A stretch of 37,715 bases of DNA, from positions 1-37,715 of the forward strand of contig DATJPR010000085.1 in NCBI GenBank assembly GCA_035506295.1. Direction: 5' to 3'. This DNA comes from DATJPR01 sp035506295 (GTDB lineage: Bacteria > Bacteroidota > Ignavibacteria > UBA10030 > UBA6906). The notes under the pieces were generated by a model that did no database searches, was not told the DNA's origin, and saw only the letters and a program-made list of their open reading frames with translations. The stretch's first letter is position 1. Every line of letters starts with the position of its first letter. Positions 31,632-37,715 of this stretch are shown in pieces. Both the position numbers and the translations under genes were made by a program.

Positions 31632-33979
31632 GGCTTCATTCCTTTCCCATGCAGGGAAAGCATGTTTGCGAAACACCGGAAGGCCCCGGGATTTCCCTCC
31701 TTCAGCTGACGATACCAGACATAGGAAGTGTACACATACTCTCCCGAACCGTAATCCGCACGAAGATACCCGGTGGACAATTGTTCTTCGTCGGGGTCGG
31801 CGCACGACAGCAGACGGGTATATTCCCCGGGAACATCGGCAGGGAAATACAGCCCACGCTCCTGTTTCCAATTCATCCAATCCGCGTTGCCGATGACGTT
31901 CGGGGTGGTCATCAGCGGGTCATTCGGCGCGAGGACGGTGATCGGGGCATCTTCATGTGTCACGCGGCGCCGGGAGATGGCGAAAGGATAGGGAGCGTAC
32001 TCGGGCCGCCATTCCTGATCCCGCTGGTACATCACGATAAGCGTTCCTCCCTGCTTCACAAAATCCAGAAGCCGTTGATACGAGCTCTTCAGGACATTGC
32101 GTACGAGATACGCGCGGATGTCAACGATGATGGTGGGATACTGTGAGAGATCGCCGTGCGCGAGCGTGGAATCATCGATCTGTGTCGACGGAACGTCGAG
32201 GATCTTCGTCGCTGACTCCAGCGTGTTGTCATAGCTTTCGATGATTCCGACCTTCGCCCCTTGTAGAACCTTCGCGTCGATCACGTGGACCATGAACGGT
32301 GCCTGGGCGATCGTTGTCCGCACCAGGAACGGATAGTCCCCCGCAGCGATCGTCGGTGGCGGCGCGAGGGGGACCGTTCCCGCCTTCCGGTCATACTCCC
32401 CCGACATCGAGAGCGTGAGAGGAGTGGACTTCCATCCGGGTGCACCCACGACTTCCAGCGGTCCGTTGTATGCCCTGGGCTGCCAATTCTCGATCTCCCA
32501 CGGGATCTCGAGAGGAGTCGGCGTCCTCCCGGGCACATAGGCGATCGAAGCCGCCGGGATCTTTATGGTCTGACGAGGAGCGACATCGAAGGGCACCGGA
32601 GTCGAAAGGCTCATCACCCGGTTGTCAATCGTGCACGAAACGACGGCCCGAATTTCCTGATCGCGGCCGAGGGATTGATATTGGTAGATGGCGCGAGGCA
32701 CCGTCGGCATCGCATCGTCTCCGATGTGCAGCGTGTACTCGCGATTCTCCTTTTGAGGGAACCACGTCCAGTGCGGAGGCATCACAAACCGCCAGCTGTT
32801 CACCCGGAGTTTCGCCAGCGACGACGACGCCGAGACATAGCAGACCGTTTCCTGAGTTGGAACCACGACACTATCGCGCAGCCGTGCCGAGAACGCGATG
32901 CCGCACGACGAGGTGACGATGCGCTCGAGGCAGTCCTTCCAGTGGGAGAGCAGCCTCACTGCGAGGGGCGATGCGCTGCAGCAAGCTGTCAGCGAGTCGA
33001 TCGCCTTTTCACAAACCAGGACGTGGTCGAGCAGGTCTCCCATCGGCATGCCGGCACGCAGCGAGGAAAGCTGCAGTCGCAGCGCATGCAGGGAGGAGAT
33101 CGAAGGATCCCGCCAGAGGTCAATCCCGGAAAGGAAGCTTGTGGTGTCTGCCTCATAGATGCTGTTCGACCGCATGAGCTTGTACAGACTGCGTCCACGG
33201 GTGAAGGCCCGGAGGTTCGCCCGATCCATGCCCTGCGTCCGGTGCTGACGTAGCGCCTGGGAGGCAATATCGAGATACGCCATTCCGCGGAGGGAATCGA
33301 CATCGTTGATCTGGTTCGACACGTCGGCCGTCCCTTCCATCCTCCCGAACGCCCGGAAGAAGAGCTTCTTCGGCTGCCAGAGGGAGACGCCGGGCTCGCG
33401 AAGTTGTTCCGGGAACATCGTCGAATCCGCTGCCGCGTCAAAGGCGGCAATCGCCGTGATCGCCACGGCCTGATGATGCCCGTGCCCGTCGATCGTGTTG
33501 TGATTGGTGAACAAAACATCGGGCTTGTATTTCCGGATCACATAGACGAGACGTCGCAGCACCTCCATCTGCCCTCCCCAGATATGGAACGCCTCGGTCG
33601 CAGATTTGGAGAAACCGAAATCCATGAAGTCGAGGAAGACAACATGTGTTCCGAGGATTGCTCCGGCCCTCCGGGTTTCCTCGGAGCGGATGACGCCGAG
33701 ATCTTCGTACAGCTCGGGGCCCTTTTCATTCTGCCCACCTTCCCCTCGTGTAAAGAGCACGGAGTAGGTGGTCACGCCGTACTTCATTCGGTACAGGGCA
33801 AGAGTCGCGCCATCCTCGTCATCAGGATGCGCGGAGAGATCCATGATGACGGCGTCGTTTGAGAGGTCACGAAACGCCTGTCCCCGGTCAATCGCCTCGG
33901 ACTGTGCGAAGAGGGAGGAGGAGAGGAGAATGAGAACAACAATGGGGCACAAAAGCGAAGTCTGGCGATTCTTCATCAT
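31628..33979 (-). CDS. Secreted PIG-L/LmbE deacetylase with long C-terminal region
   Basis: 783 residues. Residues 1-25 are a cleavable signal (LILLSSSLFAQ). The zinc deacetylase domain (about 40-260) has AHPDDE (50-55) and HGHHQA (about 167-172), the residues that bind zinc in N-acetylglucosaminyl deacetylases. The remaining 500 residues contain a beta-rich part and, near 575-720, an alpha/beta segment like a ThuA/amidotransferase fold (VGIIESYDNTL, TIIVDIRAYL, LLDFVKQGGTLIVMYQRD). Likely acts on acetylated sugars outside the cytoplasm. Starts 3 bases after tsaC and overlaps the importer lipoprotein by 4. Confidence 0.9.
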   Translation of the reverse strand: MMKNRQTSLLCPIVVLILLSSSLFAQSEAIDRGQAFRDLSNDAVIMDLSAHPDDEDGATLALYRMKYGVTTYSVLFTRGEGGQNEKGPELYEDLGVIRSEETRRAGAILGTHVVFLDFMDFGFSKSATEAFHIWGGQMEVLRRLVYVIRKYKPDVLFTNHNTIDGHGHHQAVAITAIAAFDAAADSTMFPEQLREPGVSLWQPKKLFFRAFGRMEGTADVSNQINDVDSLRGMAYLDIASQALRQHRTQGMDRANLRAFTRGRSLYKLMRSNSIYEADTTSFLSGIDLWRDPSISSLHALRLQLSSLRAGMPMGDLLDHVLVCEKAIDSLTACCSASPLAVRLLSHWKDCLERIVTSSCGIAFSARLRDSVVVPTQETVCYVSASSSLAKLRVNSWRFVMPPHWTWFPQKENREYTLHIGDDAMPTVPRAIYQYQSLGRDQEIRAVVSCTIDNRVMSLSTPVPFDVAPRQTIKIPAASIAYVPGRTPTPLEIPWEIENWQPRAYNGPLEVVGAPGWKSTPLTLSMSGEYDRKAGTVPLAPPPTIAAGDYPFLVRTTIAQAPFMVHVIDAKVLQGAKVGIIESYDNTLESATKILDVPSTQIDDSTLAHGDLSQYPTIIVDIRAYLVRNVLKSSYQRLLDFVKQGGTLIVMYQRDQEWRPEYAPYPFAISRRRVTHEDAPITVLAPNDPLMTTPNVIGNADWMNWKQERGLYFPADVPGEYTRLLSCADPDEEQLSTGYLRADYGSGEYVYTSYVWYRQLKEGNPGAFRCFANMLSLHGKGMKP

Positions 33980-33982
33980 AGG

Positions 33983-34639
33983 CTACCGTATGTCAGGAAG
34001 AACAGAAAGCAATTGGTCGCGAGTCAATGCCCCTTCGCGGAGAATCCGCGGAGGGCGTACCGTGACATCGACAAGGGTCGAAGGCCTGCTTGGAGGCAGC
34101 GGGCCGGCGTCGAGATAAAGATCTATGGCATCTCCCAGCATTTCCTCGATGGCATCGACAGAGCCGGGGGTGGATTCACCGGTCAGATTCGCACTCGTCG
34201 ACGTTATCGGTTTACCGAAGAGCTCTGCCAGGAGAAGGCTCGTCTTGTTTGCTGGTATTCTTAGACCCACGGTTCCCGAATCCTGCGTTATCGCACGGGC
34301 AAGTCCTGCGCGCGCCGGAAGCACCAGCGTCAACGGTCCCGGCCAGAACTCCCCCGCAAGGACAAGCGCTGCGGTGGAAAAGCTCTCGACCACCTCCGAT
34401 GCTGCATCGGGCGAATGCGTGATCAGCAGTATCGGCTTCTGTTCGGCTCTGCGTTTGGCAGATTGAAGGCGAGCGAGCGCCCGTTCATTGAATGGATCGG
34501 CACCGATGCCGTAGAGGGTATCGGTCGGATAGACGACGAGTCCCCCTCCGCGCAATGTCTCATTTGCGATCGAGAGGATTTCCTCGTCGGGAGCATCTGA
34601 TGCAAGAGCCAGTCGTTTATGCACCGTGGTGCTCACCAT
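33983..34639 (-). CDS. tsaC: L-threonylcarbamoyladenylate synthase (YrdC/Sua5 family)
   Basis: Makes threonylcarbamoyl-AMP from threonine, bicarbonate and ATP for the t6A modification of ANN-decoding tRNAs. The 218-residue single YrdC domain has GGGLVVYPTDTLYGIGADPF, the KxR/S-type loop SAKRRAEQKPILLI, FWPGPLTLVLPA and TSTSANLTGESTP. There is no C-terminal Sua5 domain, hence TsaC. The ATG overlaps the heptosyltransferase end by 23 bases. A housekeeping tRNA-modification gene sits here inside an envelope-gene run. Confidence 0.92.
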   Translation of the reverse strand: MVSTTVHKRLALASDAPDEEILSIANETLRGGGLVVYPTDTLYGIGADPFNERALARLQSAKRRAEQKPILLITHSPDAASEVVESFSTAALVLAGEFWPGPLTLVLPARAGLARAITQDSGTVGLRIPANKTSLLLAELFGKPITSTSANLTGESTPGSVDAIEEMLGDAIDLYLDAGPLPPSRPSTLVDVTVRPPRILREGALTRDQLLSVLPDIR

Positions 34640-35663
34640 TCATGATGACGTCCATGGCGGCGATAACGCGCTCGGAGGTGACGTGTTTCATGCAATCGAA
34701 GGTCCCGATCGGGCAGACTTTGCCGCCGTGAATACTGCAGGGCCGGCAGCTCAAGCCGAGATCCTCCACTACACTATCCCGCGGTCCGATGGGGGGAAAG
34801 CCGAACGAGGGAACCGTCGGCCCAAAAATGGCGACGACCGGCGTGCCCACGGCCATCGCGATGTGACCCGGAGCGCTGTCATTGGTGAGTACCACCTTCG
34901 ACCTCCGGAGCAACCCCGCGGATCGCATCAACGTCAATTCCCCCGCAAAGGAAATGACTCCTGTTCCCGCCTCGCGGGCGATGGACTCGCACAGTTGGCG
35001 ATCGCTGACTCCACCGATGATCGCCACCTGCATACCGCGGCGAACAAACGTTTTGCACACCTCGGCGAATCCCTGCGGCAACCAGCGTTTCGTCGCCCAA
35101 ACGGATCCCGGGGCAACGGCGACCAGGCCATCGACGCGAGACCCGAACCGTTCGAGTATCAGATGATCAACAAATTTTGCATCATCGACGTTCACGCTGA
35201 GTGCGGGCATGACGCGTTCGGCAGGCCGAACGCCGAGGGGGAGCAGGAGATCGAGATTCCGGTCGATTTCGTGGGCAGAGCGGCGGTACACCACCTTGTC
35301 GGTAAACAGAAAGCTTCCCGCCGATGTCGTGAAGCCGATCCGGCGACGGATGCCGGCGCTTCGGACGATCAGGGCGCTGCGGATCGAACGGTGGGGAACG
35401 AGCGCCAGGCCGGCATCCCATCGGCGAAGCGTCTGCACCACGCGGACAGCGCCGCGGATCCCTCGATCGCGACCATGCTTGTCATACACGATCACGCGCT
35501 CGATGTCCGCATGCCCTTCAAGGAGGTCCGCCGCCGCAGGAGTCGTGACCATGGCGATGCTTGTGCCCGGCGCGACACGTCGAAGGGCAGTTGCGAGAGG
35601 GATCGTGAGCAGCGCGTCGCCAAGAAACGCCGTCTGGAATACGACGACCCTGGGAGGGATCAT
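34617..35663 (-). CDS. waaF: LPS heptosyltransferase II-like (GT9)
   Basis: A 348-residue cytoplasmic GT-B enzyme that adds a heptose to the inner LPS core. N-terminal FQTAFLGDALLTIPLATAL, then VAPGSVWATKRWLPQGFAEV, and the donor-binding LTNDSAPGHIAMAVGTPVVA followed by FGPT. The Cys-rich end CRPCSIHGGKVCPIGTFDC is typical of heptosyltransferase II relatives. The ATG at 35663 overlaps the acyltransferase stop as ATGA; a longer TTG-started frame is unlikely. Heptosyltransferase I or III cannot be fully excluded. Confidence 0.88.
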   Translation of the reverse strand: MIPPRVVVFQTAFLGDALLTIPLATALRRVAPGTSIAMVTTPAAADLLEGHADIERVIVYDKHGRDRGIRGAVRVVQTLRRWDAGLALVPHRSIRSALIVRSAGIRRRIGFTTSAGSFLFTDKVVYRRSAHEIDRNLDLLLPLGVRPAERVMPALSVNVDDAKFVDHLILERFGSRVDGLVAVAPGSVWATKRWLPQGFAEVCKTFVRRGMQVAIIGGVSDRQLCESIAREAGTGVISFAGELTLMRSAGLLRRSKVVLTNDSAPGHIAMAVGTPVVAIFGPTVPSFGFPPIGPRDSVVEDLGLSCRPCSIHGGKVCPIGTFDCMKHVTSERVIAAMDVIMNGEHHGA

Positions 35664-36610
35664 GCTTGTGCCCGGGCGGATTCTTGTTGCCGGTTTACCG
35701 AGCCGGACTCGAAGTACGCCGTGTGCTTCCACCGTTTGTGCATCCAGAGCCAGTGATCCGGATGTGCGCGGATGTGCCGTTCGAGCACTGCCATGTGCCG
35801 GCGCGTGAGTTCTATGATGTTTTGCTCATTGGATTCCTTGAGATCGGCAAAGCCCACTTCTTCAAAATGTGCGTCATACGTCCCGTCAGCTCTCCGGACA
35901 AGAAACACCATGATAAGCGCTGCGCGGCTCCTCAGCGCGAAGGCCGCGGCGCCCCGATGTGTGGCAGCGGGCCTTCCAAAGAAGGGGAGGAAGATGGACT
36001 CTTTCGACCCGCTTTGATCTCCCAATAGAAAAATGACCCCCTTCTCCTTCAACGTCCGGAGCACTTCGCGGATTGCCTGCCCCATATCGACCGTGTGCGC
36101 GTCGAACCGGGACCGATTGCGATCCACGAGAGCATCGATCTTCCGGTTCCGCTGTCGCTGGACGATCACGGTCATCGGCTCTTGGAGCGCAAAATATGAG
36201 GTCGCGAGAAGAAACTCCCATGAACCGAAATGCGCCGAAAGAATTATTGCCCCGTTTCCCCGCCGAAACGCATCAACGGCAATCTCAGGATTCACAAGAT
36301 GGATCACGGATCGGATCCTGGTCGCCGAGGCAGCCCACTCCCACAGCATTTCGAGAATCGCACGCCCGTAATTCCGGTAGGCGCCTTTGGCGATCTGAGC
36401 ACGGTCTCTCGCCGGCAGTTCAGGGAATGCAAAATTGAGATTCTCCATCGTGACGCGCTTCCTGATCGGCGTACACCGAAACACGAACCAACCGAGAAGA
36501 CTCCCCACGCCGCCGGCAAGCCGGAACGGCAACACGGCGCCAATCGCGCGGACGACGAGAAACCCGAGATACTCGATCCACGTTTTCACATAGCGTCGGG
36601 GGGCGTTCAT
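35660..36610 (-). CDS. Lipid A biosynthesis acyltransferase, LpxL/HtrB family
   Basis: A 316-residue membrane-associated enzyme transferring an acyl chain to lipid A or a related lipid. The N-terminus has a hydrophobic segment (YLGFLVVRAIGAVLPFRLAG), the catalytic Hx4E is in AHFGSWEFLLATSYF, and GDQSGSKESIFLPFFGRPA and HPDHWLWMHKRWK follow, all family landmarks. Length is normal. It is first in a run of seven close-packed genes and directly couples to waaF, fitting assembly of lipid A-core. The terminator at 36635 lies just upstream. Confidence 0.92.
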   Translation of the reverse strand: MNAPRRYVKTWIEYLGFLVVRAIGAVLPFRLAGGVGSLLGWFVFRCTPIRKRVTMENLNFAFPELPARDRAQIAKGAYRNYGRAILEMLWEWAASATRIRSVIHLVNPEIAVDAFRRGNGAIILSAHFGSWEFLLATSYFALQEPMTVIVQRQRNRKIDALVDRNRSRFDAHTVDMGQAIREVLRTLKEKGVIFLLGDQSGSKESIFLPFFGRPAATHRGAAAFALRSRAALIMVFLVRRADGTYDAHFEEVGFADLKESNEQNIIELTRRHMAVLERHIRAHPDHWLWMHKRWKHTAYFESGSVNRQQESARAQA

Positions 36611-36634
36611 CGCGGGCTCACTCCGTCGCCTAAC

Positions 36635-36666
36635 GCCAAAAACCCCGCGCCGTGCGGGGTTTTGGC
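36635..36666 (-). terminator. Intrinsic terminator of the GWxTD gene
   Basis: On the minus strand GCCAAAACCCCGC and GCGGGGTTTTTGGC pair with one bulged base around ACGGC, with a five-T run inside the right arm. It lies 50 bases after the GWxTD stop. Only 24 bases remain before the acyltransferase ATG, so that operon needs read-through or a promoter overlapping the hairpin. The rest of the 36611-36716 gap shows nothing else. Confidence 0.85.
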
Positions 36667-36716
36667 CGATGGGAATTTCGATCTGGCAGGCGCAGACTCA
36701 TCCAATGGTTCGGGCG

Positions 36717-37715
36717 TCAATATTGCGGACTGGGGATAACGATTTGGTTCTGGTCGAAGTTCGGGTTGAGAAACCGCTGCCAGTTTGTGTCATGGAGCTC
36801 CGTCCGGACCGTGGAATTCACGAGATCGTATTCTCCGGTCGAATTCCGCTGGACAAAATCGAACTCCACACCCCCCTGAATATTGTGATAGGTCCAGATT
36901 TCATATGCGCGAGAATCCGATTCGCTCGGATGGCGTTCATTCTCGTCGGGGGGACCGTACATAATATAGACCCGTCCCCTGTCCGAATGATACCCGGACA
37001 TCCCCATATTGTGGAAGTTTGCATTCGCGTACTCGACGCGGGCCATATATTCCTCACGATACCCCGGCGCGCGTCTGCGCCAGAAGGCGCTCAGGAACGA
37101 GCGCTTCGGCTCGACTCCCTTGAGAAGCTTGTACTGGTCGGCCTCATTCTGCGACGCTTCATAGCGTGCTTCTTTGAACTCAAGATCCAGCTCAGGCTCG
37201 CTCATCGCAGCGTACACGGCCAGAGGAACAGTCGACCCGCCGGCAAGCAGGGTGGAATCAGTTCCGAGCTTGTCGTTGAAGACGAAGAACTTCCTGCTGC
37301 TCGTCGCCTTTGCTTTCTTCGACGAATCCATCACCGTGAGGGTGAGCGTGTACGTGCCGGTCCGTAGTTCGGTAAGGGGGAACTGATCGACGAGGACCAG
37401 GGATTCCCCGATTCTCTTCCGCACGCGGTCGCGGCTGAATTTCTCGCGACCGATCGCATCATTCACCGAACTCCGAAAGACAATATCGCTGGTGTCACCA
37501 CCGAGAAGCAGGTTGTAGACCTCTGCGTAGAAGTAGCAGGGTTGATCGACGCCGTAGAGGCCGCCGACATTGGGGATGACTTCAAGAGTGTTCTTGTAGA
37601 ACGGCGTTTGCTGGGATGACTTGCGGATCACCGACGCAAGCTCGACGTCGCTCAGGATGATTCGGTCCGAGCCGATGGGTTGGACAATGAATCGCACGCC
37701 GACACTGTCCCGCCG
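36717..37715 (-). CDS. GWxTD-domain protein, N-terminus cut by window edge
   Basis: At least 333 codons, open to the right edge with no start seen. The C-terminal GWxTD domain is clear: FWRRRAPGYREEYMARVEYA, then MSGYHSDRGRVYIMYGPPDE (the GWxTDRG position reads GYHSDRG) and AYEIWTYHNIQGGVEFDFVQ. The upstream part is beta-rich (PCYFYAEVYNLLLGGDTSD, GTYTLTLTVMDSSKKAK), like an Ig-type domain. Function of the family is unknown; members are usually exported in Ignavibacteria, Acidobacteria and similar groups. The signal peptide would lie outside the window. Confidence 0.85.
   Translation of the reverse strand, partial: RRDSVGVRFIVQPIGSDRIILSDVELASVIRKSSQQTPFYKNTLEVIPNVGGLYGVDQPCYFYAEVYNLLLGGDTSDIVFRSSVNDAIGREKFSRDRVRKRIGESLVLVDQFPLTELRTGTYTLTLTVMDSSKKAKATSSRKFFVFNDKLGTDSTLLAGGSTVPLAVYAAMSEPELDLEFKEARYEASQNEADQYKLLKGVEPKRSFLSAFWRRRAPGYREEYMARVEYANANFHNMGMSGYHSDRGRVYIMYGPPDENERHPSESDSRAYEIWTYHNIQGGVEFDFVQRNSTGEYDLVNSTVRTELHDTNWQRFLNPNFDQNQIVIPSPQY

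Noticed and set aside
31632..31880. N-terminal extension of the solute-binding protein (83 extra codons)
   Set aside because: It overlaps the PIG-L gene and would bury the lipoprotein signal; the GTG at 31631 gives a normal signal peptide and a coupled start.

Overview
The window is about 57% GC and densely packed. Nearly everything is on the minus strand. The exceptions are one plus-strand island (tRNA-Ala, a bacteriohemerythrin, a DUF4013 membrane protein and a cytochrome-like lipoprotein) and one small plus-strand ORF. The gene content (short-form HisG with HisZ, lipid A/heptose/O-antigen genes, a GWxTD-domain protein, RsbW/RsbV/SpoIIE partner switching, many lipoproteins) points to a Gram-negative, didermic bacterium. 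The best guess is a Bacteroidota/Ignavibacteria-type lineage. That assignment is inference, because no 16S gene is present.

Layout, left to right. (1) 1-3111: start of a histidine operon, hisZ-hisG-hisD, running off the left edge. Upstream of it I read a complete transcription attenuator: a 22-codon leader ORF with 8 His codons among 11, then an intrinsic terminator with a plausible antiterminator. (2) 3138-5285: cold-shock protein with a long structured leader, then pit phosphate transporter and its DUF47 partner. (3) 5405-10155: arfB, a small unknown protein, a DUF255/YyaL-type protein and an ABC exporter. (4) 10249-12368, plus strand: tRNA-Ala(GGC) with a 17-bp hairpin behind it, bacteriohemerythrin, DUF4013 protein and lipoprotein. 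(5) 12482-21877, minus strand: an unbroken run of a tyrosine recombinase-like protein with replaced catalytic residues, leuS, GT2, MsbA-like exporter, O-antigen ligase, second GT2, DUF1844 and nadK. (6) 22112-26832: a four-gene partner-switching module (membrane SpoIIE phosphatase, STAS antagonist, RsbW-like kinase, GAF-GAF-SpoIIE phosphatase), all overlapping. A TPR membrane protein and tRNA-Arg(CCG) lie upstream. (7) 27871-36610: a seven-gene run of LpxL-type acyltransferase, heptosyltransferase, tsaC, secreted PIG-L deacetylase and a three-gene ABC importer. (8) 36717-37715: a GWxTD protein cut by the right edge.

How the parts fit: two blocks build and export the outer-membrane glycolipid (heptosyltransferase and acyltransferase in one; two GT2s, flippase and ligase in the other). 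The phosphatase module would sense a signal and control a sigma factor or other target encoded elsewhere. The his genes would be switched by ribosome stalling on the leader. Families of purine-rich and TGGACAG-type repeats sit in three of the intergenic gaps.

The strongest finding is the his attenuator. The tyrosine recombinase with replaced catalytic residues, the hemerythrin lacking one iron ligand and the two-phosphatase partner switch also deserve follow-up.
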